DNA of 64,000 nucleotides from Oceanospirillum sp048264105 (GCA_048264105.1 JBLXDJ010000002.1:496001-560000); one strand, 5' to 3'. Counted from the stretch's first letter, positions 27,475-36,736 are shown. Program-made: numbers and translations. Notes: a model not told the origin generated them from the sequence alone.

Positions 27475-28635
27475 ATGTTTGAGATTTTAGATAATGCAGC
27501 AAACGCCAATGCTGTCATCAAGGTAGTTGGCGTTGGTGGCGGTGGTGGTAATGCAGTTACCCATATGCTTCGTCATAATGTTGAAGGCGTTGACTTTATT
27601 GTCGCTAATACAGACGCCCAGGCTCTGAAGAAGGTTGAGGCAAAAAGCATTCTGCAGCTCGGTAGTGAGCTGACAAAAGGTCTAGGTGCCGGCGCAAATC
27701 CGGAAGTGGGTCGTCAGGCTGCTCTGGAAGATCGTGAACGCATTGCCGAATTGCTGAATGGCTCGGATATGGTCTTTATCGCTGCCGGCATGGGTGGTGG
27801 TACCGGTACTGGTGGTGCCCCTGTTATTGCTGAAGTTGCCCGTGAGTTGGGTATTCTTACGGTTGCAGTTGTTACTAAGCCCTTCCCTTTTGAAGGCCGT
27901 AAGCGGATGTCCATTGCGGATCAGGGGATTCAGGCGCTGTCTGAGCATGTTGATTCTCTGATTACGATCCCGAATGAGAAGCTGCTGACTGCTCTGGGGA
28001 AAAATACCAGTCTGCTTCAGGCTTTTGGTGAGGCGAATAACGTTCTTCTGGGCGCTGTTCAGGGTATTGCCGATCTGATCACCCGTCCGGGTATGATTAA
28101 CGTCGACTTTGCGGACGTTCGTACAGTTATGTCTGAGAAAGGCATGGCAATGATGGGGACCGGTACCTCCAGCGGTGAAAATCGTGCTATCGAAGCTACT
28201 GAGAAAGCGATTCGCAGTCCGCTGCTGGAAGATATCGATCTACGTGATGCCCGGGGGATTCTGGTGAATATTTCAGCGGGTTCTGATTTCTCTATCGGTG
28301 AGTTCACCGCGGTGGGTGATCTGCTGGATGAGTTCTCATCCGAGCATTCTACTGTTGTGATCGGTACTTCGATCGACCCTGAAATGGATAGCAATGATGA
28401 AGTCAAAGTGACGGTTGTTGCCGCAGGTCTGGAGCAGGATCGTGTTGCTCAGGCACCAAAGCCAGCAGCGGCAAAGCCTCAGGCAACGGCTCCAGTGGAT
28501 TATACAAAACTTGATCGACAGCCAGCGATAACCCGTAAGGGGCAGGATCCGGCAGCGGTTAAAAAACAGGCTGAGAATAAGTCGGATATGGATTATCTGG
28601 ATATTCCGGCATTCCTGCGTCGTCAGGCAGATTAA
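27475..28635 (+). CDS. ftsZ: Cell division GTPase FtsZ
   Basis: The 386-residue tubulin homologue forms the division ring. The tubulin signature GGGTGTGG is at 107-114 and the T7 synergy loop contains NVDFADVRTVM. A variable Ala/Lys/Pro linker (about 318-370) leads to the conserved C-terminal peptide DYLDIPAFLRRQ that binds FtsA and other ring proteins. GAGGAG precedes the start by nine bases. It closes the dcw cluster. Confidence 0.98.
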   Translation: MFEILDNAANANAVIKVVGVGGGGGNAVTHMLRHNVEGVDFIVANTDAQALKKVEAKSILQLGSELTKGLGAGANPEVGRQAALEDRERIAELLNGSDMVFIAAGMGGGTGTGGAPVIAEVARELGILTVAVVTKPFPFEGRKRMSIADQGIQALSEHVDSLITIPNEKLLTALGKNTSLLQAFGEANNVLLGAVQGIADLITRPGMINVDFADVRTVMSEKGMAMMGTGTSSGENRAIEATEKAIRSPLLEDIDLRDARGILVNISAGSDFSIGEFTAVGDLLDEFSSEHSTVVIGTSIDPEMDSNDEVKVTVVAAGLEQDRVAQAPKPAAAKPQATAPVDYTKLDRQPAITRKGQDPAAVKKQAENKSDMDYLDIPAFLRRQAD

Positions 28636-28779
28636 TTTATTTCGCGGCAGGCCATAATTAATTTTATCGTTAATTTGTGACAAAACCTGCACAAAATTGC
28701 AACAAACTTAGTAGTGGTCACTTGGCGAGATCTGTTAAGATGGGTTCAGTTATCCTACTAAAAGATGAAAGATATTGGC

Positions 28780-29691
28780 ATGATTAAACAGCGGACTCTC
28801 AAAAATACGATTCGGGCAACAGGTGTTGGTCTTCACTCCGGTGAAAAAGTGTATCTGACCTTGCGTCCGGCCGCTGTTGATACCGGCATTGTTTTTCGAC
28901 GCACAGACTTGGATCCAGTGGTCGAGATCAAAGCTACTGCAACCAATGTCAGCGAAACAACGATGTCGACAACCATCTCCGAGGGGGATGTAAAAGTAGG
29001 CACTGTTGAGCATTTGCTGTCTGCTCTGGCGGGTTTAGGTATCGATAATCTCTATGTTGAAGTCAGCGCCCCTGAAGTACCGATTATGGATGGCAGTTCC
29101 GGACCTTTTGTGTTCCTGGTGCAGTCAGCCGGTATTCAGGAGCAGTCGGCGGCTAAAAAGTTTATCCGTATTAAAAAGCCTGTATCTGTGAGCGAGGGTG
29201 ATAAAATAGCCTCATTCGCACCTTATGATGGCTTTAAGGTTTCTTTTACGATTGATTTTGATCATCCTGTTTTTGCATCTCAGCGTCAGGATATCTCTAT
29301 CGACTTTTCCAGTACCTCCTTTGTAAAAGAAGTCAGTCGCGCACGTACCTTCGGTTTTATGCAGGATATCGAGTTTCTGCGTTCAAAGAATCTGGCTCTT
29401 GGCGGCAGCATGGATAATGCCATTGTTGTCGATGAGTACAGTATTCTGAACGAAGATGGTCTGCGCTATGAAGATGAGTTTGTACGTCATAAAGTTTTGG
29501 ACGCCATCGGTGACCTGTATCTTTTAGGTTACGGTTTGGTTGGTGAGTTCCATGGCGTTAAGTCTGGTCATGGTCTCAACAATAAGTTGCTTCGTGAGTT
29601 GCTCCTGAATCAGGATTGCTACGATGTTGTGACATTCGATGAAGCTGAGAAATCCCCGATTTCCTACATGAAGCCTGCTGCTGCGGTATAA
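28780..29691 (+). CDS. lpxC: UDP-3-O-acyl-N-acetylglucosamine deacetylase LpxC
   Basis: The 303-residue zinc enzyme performs the committed step of lipid A synthesis. Zn ligands lie in STVEHLLSALAG and EFVRHKVLDAIGD; HGLNNKLLREL follows. I chose the ATG at 28780 since MIKQRTLKNTI matches the family N-terminus; an ATG at 28765 would add MKDIG. A terminator follows 27 bases after the stop. Confidence 0.97.
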   Translation: MIKQRTLKNTIRATGVGLHSGEKVYLTLRPAAVDTGIVFRRTDLDPVVEIKATATNVSETTMSTTISEGDVKVGTVEHLLSALAGLGIDNLYVEVSAPEVPIMDGSSGPFVFLVQSAGIQEQSAAKKFIRIKKPVSVSEGDKIASFAPYDGFKVSFTIDFDHPVFASQRQDISIDFSSTSFVKEVSRARTFGFMQDIEFLRSKNLALGGSMDNAIVVDEYSILNEDGLRYEDEFVRHKVLDAIGDLYLLGYGLVGEFHGVKSGHGLNNKLLRELLLNQDCYDVVTFDEAEKSPISYMKPAAAV

Positions 29692-29717
29692 TTAACGTTT
29701 GTCAGTCAGTCTTTATT

Positions 29718-29745
29718 ATAAAACCTCCGTTCGGAGGTTTTTTTG
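29718..29745 (+). terminator. Rho-independent terminator of lpxC
   Basis: AAACCTCC-GTTC-GGAGGTTT followed by T residues forms a textbook terminator, and the A run on its left would serve minus-strand dciA as well. Confidence 0.9.
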
Positions 29746-29779
29746 TATATGTCGAGTGATTCCTGTTTTTTTTGAGGTT

Positions 29780-30250
29780 TTAGATTTGCTTCTCATCTGC
29801 ATGTCGAATATGTGCGGCCAGTCTTAACAGGCTGTTACCGAGTTGGGGGTCGCTGCAGCGATTGGCGGCCAGTTGAACTTCATCGGCAATTTGCTGTGAT
29901 CGATGAGGTCTGTCCGGTTCGGCCTGTTCCTTTTTGATGCGGGGGGGGCGAACTTTTATCGTTACTTTCTCGATCTGTGCCCATGAATAGTGTTGGTTTA
30001 TTTTTTGCATTATGACTCTTTGCTGGAGTCTGAGTCGGGTTAGCAGGGCTGCAGAGCTAATGTGTATGACGACCTCTCGGCGGCTGATATTTGCCACTTT
30101 GGCTTTACCGGCAAAGCTTGGCGGCAGTAAAGACGATATCTCTGTATCCAACTGTTGCAGAACATCTGCTTTATGAAACAGCTTGGCCAGTAAGGTATTT
30201 TCTTTGTTAATAATCTCATTAAGGCGTTTTGTCGCGCGGTGTGATCGCAT
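29780..30250 (-). CDS. dciA: DciA-family (DUF721) protein, putative helicase loader
   Basis: The 156-residue basic protein has a DUF721 domain over its first 100 residues (pattern LPPSFAGKAKVANIS-REVVIHISSAALLTRLR), then a charged tail. DciA is the ancestral loader of the replicative helicase in bacteria lacking DnaC. The location beside lpxC and secA on the minus strand fits. I chose the ATG at 30250; a TTG at 30274 would add eight residues without a ribosome site. Family assignment is from pattern, not search. Confidence 0.82.
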   Translation of the reverse strand: MRSHRATKRLNEIINKENTLLAKLFHKADVLQQLDTEISSLLPPSFAGKAKVANISRREVVIHISSAALLTRLRLQQRVIMQKINQHYSWAQIEKVTIKVRPPRIKKEQAEPDRPHRSQQIADEVQLAANRCSDPQLGNSLLRLAAHIRHADEKQI

Positions 30251-30318
30251 ATACTGTGCCTGATAATTGGTCAAGTAAAAAAGTATTCTATATACGGAAA
30301 TAGCATAAGGTTGGTTTG

Positions 30319-31248
30319 ATGAATATCGTAATTTTCAATGATAGCCATTCAGCGTCGAAAAACCTACACATCCCTGCGTGGATGATGGGGGTCTTATTGA
30401 CGGTATTCATTGCTGCCCCTCTGACCATTGGCGGTGTTGGTCTCTATATGGCCATGAATGATGAAACCCCGCTGCTTACCGAAGAATCAGCTCAGGAGTG
30501 GCTGGATGATATTCGTAAGCAAAAAGATGATATTGATGTTTTGCGCCGTAACTCTCAGGAGCAGTTGGATGCACTGACGGTTCGTATCGCTGAACTTCAG
30601 GCCCGTTTGGTTCGTCTTGATGCATTAGGTAAGCGACTGACCCATATTGCAGATCTGGAAGAGGGTGAGTTTGATTTTGATCGCATCCCGCCGGTAGGTG
30701 GTCCTGAAGCAATGGAGATGGGGGTTAGTGTTGAAGTGGATGATTTTGTTTCAACTATCGATGATCTGGCCCGTACTATTGATGATCGTGAACAGCAGCT
30801 GCAGGTGATTGAAGCGCTGTTGGGTAGCCGTAAAATCCAGGATGATGTTTTCATCGCTGGTCGCCCGATTAAGAAAGGTTGGTTGTCCTCCAAATATGGC
30901 AAGCGTACTGACCCGTTCACTGGTCGTATTGCCTGGCATGAAGGTGTTGATTTTGCCGGTAAAGATGGCTCGGATGTGATTGCCGTTGCCGCCGGTGTTG
31001 TAACCTGGGCTGGCCCGCGTTATGGCTACGGTCTTCTTGTTGAGATCGACCATGGCGATGGCTACACCACCCGTTATGCTCACAACAAAAAAGCACTGGT
31101 TAAACCCGGCGATATTGTGAGTAAAGGCCAGGTGTTGTCCCTGATGGGAAGCAGCGGCCGATCTACCGGACCTCATGTCCACTATGAAGTTCGGCACCGT
31201 GGACGCTCCATGGATCCCGCGAAGTTTATTTATCGCGCCAGTCGATAA
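30319..31248 (+). CDS. M23-family peptidoglycan endopeptidase, membrane anchored
   Basis: The 309-residue protein has a short cytoplasmic start, one membrane segment (about 20-42), a coiled coil (about 55-100) and a C-terminal LytM/M23 domain (about 205-305). Zinc ligands are intact: HEGVD supplies His and Asp, and HVHYEVRH supplies the HxH, so the enzyme should be active, unlike EnvC-type activators. Likely role: periplasmic cleavage of peptide cross-links. The ATG at 30319 follows AAGG; a TTG precedes it directly. It occupies the place that secM has in enterics, between lpxC and secA. Confidence 0.88.
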   Translation: MNIVIFNDSHSASKNLHIPAWMMGVLLTVFIAAPLTIGGVGLYMAMNDETPLLTEESAQEWLDDIRKQKDDIDVLRRNSQEQLDALTVRIAELQARLVRLDALGKRLTHIADLEEGEFDFDRIPPVGGPEAMEMGVSVEVDDFVSTIDDLARTIDDREQQLQVIEALLGSRKIQDDVFIAGRPIKKGWLSSKYGKRTDPFTGRIAWHEGVDFAGKDGSDVIAVAAGVVTWAGPRYGYGLLVEIDHGDGYTTRYAHNKKALVKPGDIVSKGQVLSLMGSSGRSTGPHVHYEVRHRGRSMDPAKFIYRASR

Positions 31249-31264
31249 ACCCCGCCTGAATCAT

Positions 31265-31310
31265 TTCTGCCCGCATAAGTACGTGTTACTATGCGGGCAG
31301 AATTTTTTTA
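31265..31310 (+). terminator. Rho-independent terminator between the M23 gene and secA
   Basis: A 13-pair perfect stem, left arm 31265-31277 and right arm 31290-31302, is followed by seven T residues. It separates the peptidase transcript from secA. Confidence 0.9.
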
Positions 31311-31360
31311 TTTTTCCGTGCCTTAACGCTCTAATGCGTACTCATAGCTGAAGAAAACAC

Positions 31361-34078
31361 ATGGTTGCATCTCTTTTAAAAAAAATTATCGGCAGTAAAA
31401 ATGACCGTGAACTGAAGCGGTTGAGAAAGACGGTTAACACTATTAACGGTCTCGAAGATCAAACGAAATCCCTTACTGATGAACTGCTGCAGGCCAAAAC
31501 TGCAGAATTCCGCCAGCGCCTGGATCAAGGCGAATCCCTAGAGTCACTACTTCCTGAAGCTTTTGCTGTATGTCGTGAGGCCAGCTCCCGTGTAATGGGC
31601 ATGCGTCACTTTGACGTGCAGCTTATCGGTGGTATGGCGTTGAACAGCGGTAAAATCGCAGAGATGCGTACCGGTGAGGGTAAAACACTGGTGGCGACAT
31701 TGGCGGTTTACCTGAATGCTCTGCCCGCGAAAGGCGTTCATGTGGTCACGGTGAATGACTACCTTGCCCGTCGTGATGCTGAATGGATGCGTCCTCTGTA
31801 TGAGTTTCTGGGGCTGAGCGTTGGTGTTTCTGTTCCGGGGATGACGCCAGAGCAAAAGCGCGAAGCTTATGCCTGTGATATCACCTACGGTACTAACAAC
31901 GAATTTGGCTTCGACTACCTGCGTGACAACATGGCGTTCAGCCTTGATGATCGTGTTCAGCGTGAGCTGCATTTTGCCGTGGTGGATGAGGTTGACTCCA
32001 TCCTGATTGATGAAGCCCGTACACCTCTGATTATTTCCGGTGCTGTTGAAGATAGCTCAGAAATGTATCGCACCATTAATGAGCTGATCCCTAAGCTTCA
32101 GGAGTGCGTTGAAGAGGGTGGTGAAGGTCATTTCACCAAAGATGAGAAGCATCGCACTGTTGAATTAACAGAAGATGGCCATCAGTTTGTCGAAGATCTC
32201 CTGATCGAGAAAGGTTTGCTGCCAGAAGGCGAAAGTCTTTATGCTCCTGCAAACTTGGGCCTTCTGCATCATATTAATGCGGGCCTTCGTGCTCACAATC
32301 TTTTCCAGCGCGATGTGCATTATATCGTTCAGGATAACGAGATCGTTATCGTTGATGAGCATACCGGCCGTACTATGCCGGGTCGTCGTTGGTCTGAAGG
32401 TTTACACCAGGCTGTTGAAGCCCGTGAAGGTGTGGCGATTCAGAATGAGAGCCAAACGCTGGCTTCAACAACTTTCCAGAACTATTTCCGTCTGTACGAC
32501 AAGCTGTCAGGTATGACAGGTACAGCCGATACTGAGGCTTTCGAATTCCGTCAGATTTATAGTCTTGATGTTGTTGTTATTCCACCGAACAGAACGGTTC
32601 AGCGTCAGGACTTTAATGACCTGATTTTCCTGACGATGGAAGATAAGTTCAACGCGATTATTAAAGATGTGAAGTACGAAGTTGAGCGTAATCGACCGGT
32701 TCTGGTGGGTACGGCTTCCATTGAGGCTTCCGAGTACCTCAGCCGCTTACTGACCAAAGCCGGTGTTGCTCACAATGTACTGAACGCTAAACAGCATGAC
32801 CGTGAAGCGCACATTATTGCTCAGGCTGGTCGTCCCGGTGCGGTAACCATTGCGACCAACATGGCTGGTCGTGGTACCGATATTGTATTGGGCGGCAGCT
32901 GGGAAAATGAGATTGAACAGCTTGAGTCTCCGACTCAGGAGCAGATCGATAAGATCAAAGCGGAATGGCAGGAGCGCCATGCAGCAGTTCTTGAGGCTGG
33001 AGGCCTGCATGTTGTCGGTTCTGAGCGTCATGAATCCCGCCGTATTGATAATCAACTTCGTGGTCGTTCCGGTCGTCAGGGTGATCCGGGTTCAACCCGC
33101 TTCTTCCTCTCCCTTGAAGATGACCTGATGCGTCTGTTTGCCTCTGAGCGTGTGCGTGGCTTTATGCAGGCTCTGGGTATGGAAAATGGCGAAGCGATTG
33201 AGCACCGTATGGTGACCAATGCGATCGAAAAGGCGCAGCGCAAGGTTGAAGGCCGTAACTTCGATATTCGTAAGCAGCTGCTGGAATATGATGATGTAGC
33301 TAACGATCAGCGTTCTGTTGTTTATCAGCAGCGTGAAGAAGTTCTGAAGAGTGAATCCATTGCTGAGATCATCGATTCGATCCGTAGCGATGTGATTCAT
33401 GATGCCATCAGCACCTTTATTCCGCCTCAGAGCATGCCTGAACAGTGGGATGTCGCAGGACTGGAAAGCCATCTTGAAGCAGAATTTGCCCTGCGTTTAC
33501 CTATTCAGCAGTGGCTTGATGAAGATCAGCAGCTGTTTGAGGACAGTCTGCGCGAGAAGATTCTGGAAGAGCTGACACAGGTTTACCGTGCTAAAGAAAC
33601 TCATGTTGGCGAGAACACCATCCGCCAGTTTGAGAAGCAGGTGCTGCTGCAGGTACTGGATACCCGCTGGAAAGAGCATCTGGCAGCGATGGATCATCTG
33701 CGTCAGGGTATTCACCTGCGCGGTTACGCTCAGAAGAATCCTAAGCAGGAATACAAGCGTGAATCCTTCGAACTGTTTCAGGAGATGCTGGGCAACATCA
33801 AACATGATGCCGTTCGCATTCTGAGCCATGTTCAGGTTCAGCAGGAGTCTGACGTCGAAGAGATGGAACGTCGTCGCCGCGAAGCTCAGGCAGAACAGGC
33901 TTATCAGTATCAGCATGCCGAAAGTAATGCGATGGGAGCTGATGAGGCACCTGCCGCTGCAGATGAAGAAAATGCAGCACAACCTTTCGTGCGTGAAGGT
34001 CGTAAGGTTGGTCGTAATGAGCCATGCCCATGCGGCTCAGGTAAAAAGTATAAACAGTGTCACGGTAAGTTAAGTTAA
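31361..34078 (+). CDS. secA: Preprotein translocase ATPase SecA
   Basis: The 905-residue motor drives Sec-dependent export. Walker A MRTGEGKT is at 102-109, the DEAD-type motif VVDEVDSILIDEART near 207, and the second nucleotide domain has TNMAGRGTDI. A disordered acidic linker leads to the C-terminal zinc motif CPCGSGKKYKQCH, which binds SecB and ribosomes. Length matches E. coli (901). No SecM-like arrest peptide gene precedes it. Confidence 0.98.
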   Translation: MVASLLKKIIGSKNDRELKRLRKTVNTINGLEDQTKSLTDELLQAKTAEFRQRLDQGESLESLLPEAFAVCREASSRVMGMRHFDVQLIGGMALNSGKIAEMRTGEGKTLVATLAVYLNALPAKGVHVVTVNDYLARRDAEWMRPLYEFLGLSVGVSVPGMTPEQKREAYACDITYGTNNEFGFDYLRDNMAFSLDDRVQRELHFAVVDEVDSILIDEARTPLIISGAVEDSSEMYRTINELIPKLQECVEEGGEGHFTKDEKHRTVELTEDGHQFVEDLLIEKGLLPEGESLYAPANLGLLHHINAGLRAHNLFQRDVHYIVQDNEIVIVDEHTGRTMPGRRWSEGLHQAVEAREGVAIQNESQTLASTTFQNYFRLYDKLSGMTGTADTEAFEFRQIYSLDVVVIPPNRTVQRQDFNDLIFLTMEDKFNAIIKDVKYEVERNRPVLVGTASIEASEYLSRLLTKAGVAHNVLNAKQHDREAHIIAQAGRPGAVTIATNMAGRGTDIVLGGSWENEIEQLESPTQEQIDKIKAEWQERHAAVLEAGGLHVVGSERHESRRIDNQLRGRSGRQGDPGSTRFFLSLEDDLMRLFASERVRGFMQALGMENGEAIEHRMVTNAIEKAQRKVEGRNFDIRKQLLEYDDVANDQRSVVYQQREEVLKSESIAEIIDSIRSDVIHDAISTFIPPQSMPEQWDVAGLESHLEAEFALRLPIQQWLDEDQQLFEDSLREKILEELTQVYRAKETHVGENTIRQFEKQVLLQVLDTRWKEHLAAMDHLRQGIHLRGYAQKNPKQEYKRESFELFQEMLGNIKHDAVRILSHVQVQQESDVEEMERRRREAQAEQAYQYQHAESNAMGADEAPAAADEENAAQPFVREGRKVGRNEPCPCGSGKKYKQCHGKLS

Positions 34079-34123
34079 CAGGCGTTTGGTCAATCGACGC
34101 TGAGTAAATTGAGGAGTGTGGTC

Positions 34124-35338
34124 ATGGCTGTTGGCCCATCAGAGTTGCCGGTATTTAATACCATTTCAGGTGTTCGTTTAGGTGTTGCCAGTGCGGGAAT
34201 TAAAAAGCCCGGCCGTAAAGATGTTGTTGTGATTGAGTGCCCGCCTGATGCCACGGTTGCCAGTGTGTTTACCAAGAACGCGTTCTGCGCAGCTCCTGTT
34301 CAGGTAGCAAAGAAGCATCTGGAAAAAGCGTCACCTCGTTATTTCCTGGTCAATACCGGTAATGCCAACGCAGGTACCGGCCCTTCAGGTGTTGAGAATG
34401 CAGCCCGCTGCTGCTCAGCCCTGGCTGAGCAAACAGGCGTGGCCGATTACGAAGTTTTGCCATTTTCGACCGGCGTTATTGGTGAGCCTTTACCGGTTGA
34501 GAAGATTGAAGCCGTCCTTGCTGACGCTGTGGCTAATCTGGCAGAAGACAACTGGGCATCTGCCGCTGAAGGTATTCTGACGACTGATACCCGCCCGAAA
34601 GGCGCAGTAGCTTCTGTTGAGATCAATGGTCAAACCGTTCAGATCAGTGGTATCTCCAAAGGCTCCGGCATGATTAAGCCGAATATGGCGACTATGCTGG
34701 GCTATATCGCTACGGATGCCAAAATCGATCAGGCTCTGCTGCAGCAGATGCTGACGACGACCACCAATCGCTCGTTTAACCGCATTACCATCGATAGTGA
34801 TACTTCAACTAACGATGCCTGCATGCTGATTGCGACCGGTTCCTCTGCTGAAATTAAAGCGGATGATACTGCCGCAGTCGAGGCTTTCCAGAAAGCACTG
34901 GATAGCGTTGCTCAGCCGCTGGCTCACGCGATTGTTAAAGATGGTGAAGGTGCCACTAAGTTTGTTGAGATCTCTGTGACTCACGCGGGGCACGAAGAGG
35001 AAGCATTGGAAGTTGCCTTTACCGTTGCGCACTCGCCTCTGGTAAAAACAGCGCTTTTTGCCAGTGATGCAAACTGGGGACGTATTCTTGCTGCCGTAGG
35101 CCGTGCTGATGTTGATCAGTTAGATGTTGATAACATTAATATCTGGCTGGGCGATGTGCAGATTGTTGAGAATGGTGGTCGTTGCGCTGCTTACACGGAA
35201 GAAGCCGGTTCAGCTGTGATGGCAAAAGAAAACATCACGATTCGTATCGATCTGGCACGCGGTGAGGCTCAGGAAACCGTTTGGACGACCGATCTTTCCC
35301 ACGATTATGTCAGTATTAACGCTGATTATCGTAGCTAG
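34124..35338 (+). CDS. argJ: Bifunctional ornithine acetyltransferase / N-acetylglutamate synthase ArgJ
   Basis: The 404-residue proenzyme moves the acetyl group from N-acetylornithine to glutamate in arginine synthesis. It self-cleaves before the catalytic Thr in NMATMLGYI (near residue 190). ATG at 34124 follows GAGGAG by seven bases; a TTG at 34109 lies inside the ribosome site and is rejected. Its position after secA is as in pseudomonads. Whether it also does the first step (bifunctional) cannot be read from sequence alone. Confidence 0.94.
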   Translation: MAVGPSELPVFNTISGVRLGVASAGIKKPGRKDVVVIECPPDATVASVFTKNAFCAAPVQVAKKHLEKASPRYFLVNTGNANAGTGPSGVENAARCCSALAEQTGVADYEVLPFSTGVIGEPLPVEKIEAVLADAVANLAEDNWASAAEGILTTDTRPKGAVASVEINGQTVQISGISKGSGMIKPNMATMLGYIATDAKIDQALLQQMLTTTTNRSFNRITIDSDTSTNDACMLIATGSSAEIKADDTAAVEAFQKALDSVAQPLAHAIVKDGEGATKFVEISVTHAGHEEEALEVAFTVAHSPLVKTALFASDANWGRILAAVGRADVDQLDVDNINIWLGDVQIVENGGRCAAYTEEAGSAVMAKENITIRIDLARGEAQETVWTTDLSHDYVSINADYRS

Positions 35339-35347
35339 GCAGGTATC

Positions 35348-35365
35348 GCTTTCCGTTCGGAAAGC
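35348..35365 (+). repeat. Hairpin after argJ
   Basis: GCTTTCCG-TT-CGGAAAGC is a perfect stem ten bases past the argJ stop. No T run follows, so terminator function is uncertain. Confidence 0.5.
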
Positions 35366-35403
35366 ATACTGAGTCGTCCTATATATTGAGTAGTATTCAG
35401 AGG

Positions 35404-35458
35404 GTGGGGTACAGATTAGTGTGACATAAGTTGTCATAAACACTAATAGGTATCCCAC
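35404..35458. repeat. Long inverted repeat upstream of the Nudix-TenI gene
   Basis: The left arm (35404-35426) and right arm (35432-35458) match over nested blocks: GTGGG-TAC, ATTAGTG and TGACA on the left face TGTCA, CACTAAT and GTA-CCCAC on the right, around the loop TAAGT. Only a four-base bulge (35437-35440) and about three mismatches interrupt it. CTTTTGTTTTC follows, so the transcript could end here. A possible promoter, TTCGGA (35356-35361) with TATATA (35380-35385), lies just upstream. It may be a small RNA or a leader terminator of the next gene. Confidence 0.55.
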
Positions 35459-35494
35459 TTTTGTTTTCAGACCCTATAGAAGTACAGGTGCCCC

Positions 35495-36451
35495 ATGCCC
35501 AAGCATCTTCATGTTGCCGCCGCTGTTGTGCGTAACGAGAAAGGCGAGATTCTTATCGCCCGCCGTCCTGCCACTGTTGATCAGGGAGGCCTTTGGGAGT
35601 TTCCGGGTGGCAAGCTGGCCCCATACGAAACCGGTCGTCAGGCATTGGATCGTGAGTTATGTGAAGAGGTCGGCATTCAGGTTGAGAAAGCCTCCCCACT
35701 TATCCGTGTGCATCACCGTTACCCGGAGCGGGCTGTTCTTTTGGATGTGTGGCAGGTCGATGCTTTTTCCGGTGAGGCTTATGGCCGTGAAGGTCAGGCG
35801 GTGCGTTGGGTGAAAGAGGAAGATCTGGTGCAGTACAGCTTCCCGGAAGCCAACAAGCCGATTCTTAAAGCGCTGCGTCTGCCGGATCATTATATGATTA
35901 CCGGTGATGCCGAGAACGAAGAAGACTGGCTTCACAGGCTACAGACCGCCCTCAATGCCGGTGTTCAGCTGATCCAGTTGCGCGCTCATGATTTATCAGA
36001 AGATGAGTATGCGAAAAGGGCTGACGCAGCGCTGGAATTAACCCGTGCAGCAGGTGCCCGGCTGATACTGAATGCCGATCCATCCATGCTGGAGCGGGTC
36101 GATGCCGATGGTATCCACCTGACAACTGAACGCCTGTCCCATTTCTCCAGCCGTCCGGTTGCTTCTGCGAAATGGCTGTCATGCGCTTGCCACAACGTTG
36201 CTCAGTTGCACAATGCCATTGAGTTAAACGCCGATATGGCGACCTTTAGCCCGGTGCAGGAAACAGAAAGCCACCCGGGTGTAGAGCCGCTGGGTTGGCA
36301 GACCTTTAATGAAGCGATTGAGGCGATTCCGGTTCCGGTTTATGCCTTAGGTGGCCTGGGTCGTTCCGATATCCGCCGTGCCCGAGGCCTCGGTGGTCAG
36401 GGCGTTGCTGGTATTCGTGCATTCTGGCCGCAAAGTAAGTCGCAGAGCTAA
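35495..36451 (+). CDS. mutT: Nudix hydrolase fused to a thiamine-phosphate-synthase-like (TenI) domain
   Basis: The 318-residue protein has an N-terminal MutT-type Nudix domain (about 1-130) with a complete Nudix box from Gly39 to Ile61 (RELCEEVGI at its core), expected to clear 8-oxo-dGTP. The C-terminal half (about 133-315) is a TIM-barrel of the TMP-synthase/TenI family, with IQLRAHDL, LNADPSML, DGIHLT and YALGGLGRSDI. This fusion occurs next to argJ or secA in pseudomonads; the role of the second domain is, to my knowledge, not settled. The ATG at 35495 starts directly on the Nudix strand. Confidence 0.92.
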   Translation: MPKHLHVAAAVVRNEKGEILIARRPATVDQGGLWEFPGGKLAPYETGRQALDRELCEEVGIQVEKASPLIRVHHRYPERAVLLDVWQVDAFSGEAYGREGQAVRWVKEEDLVQYSFPEANKPILKALRLPDHYMITGDAENEEDWLHRLQTALNAGVQLIQLRAHDLSEDEYAKRADAALELTRAAGARLILNADPSMLERVDADGIHLTTERLSHFSSRPVASAKWLSCACHNVAQLHNAIELNADMATFSPVQETESHPGVEPLGWQTFNEAIEAIPVPVYALGGLGRSDIRRARGLGGQGVAGIRAFWPQSKSQS

Positions 36452-36466
36452 CGCTTTCTGCTGCTT

Positions 36467-36500
36467 AAAAAAGAACCCGCTGAATCAGCGGGTTTTTTTA
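36467..36500. terminator. Bidirectional terminator between mutT and yacG
   Basis: AACCCGCTGA-AT-TCAGCGGGTT is flanked by A residues on the left and T residues on the right. It ends the rightward mutT transcript and the leftward pil-coaE-yacG transcript. Confidence 0.88.
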
Positions 36501-36528
36501 TGTTCTGAGGTATGTATCAGGCGGAGGA

Positions 36529-36735
36529 TCAGTCTTTCGGGTACATATCCATCAGATCGCTGCTGGCCTCATCGAATGCGGGTTCACCGGCGATTTTATG
36601 GCTTTCACTGGCCCATTCCCCAAGATCGATCAGTCTGCAACGATCAGAGCAAAATGGACGGTGTGGACTTTCTTCTCCCCAGACAACATCGGTCTGACAG
36701 GTAGGGCATTTCACGGTCAGTGGTTTCTTAGACAT
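36529..36735 (-). CDS. yacG: DNA gyrase inhibitor / zinc-binding protein YacG
   Basis: The 68-residue protein has the YacG zinc site: Cys10-x2-Cys13 and Cys29-x3-Cys33, with the family sequence CPTCQ...RPFCSDRCRLIDLGEW. YacG binds GyrB and inhibits gyrase in E. coli. The ATG at 36735 follows GGAAG; a longer frame starting at 36831 is a shadow of coaE. It lies one base after the coaE stop, in the usual pilD-coaE-yacG order. Confidence 0.93.
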   Translation of the reverse strand: MSKKPLTVKCPTCQTDVVWGEESPHRPFCSDRCRLIDLGEWASESHKIAGEPAFDEASSDLMDMYPKD

Positions 36736-36736
36736 C

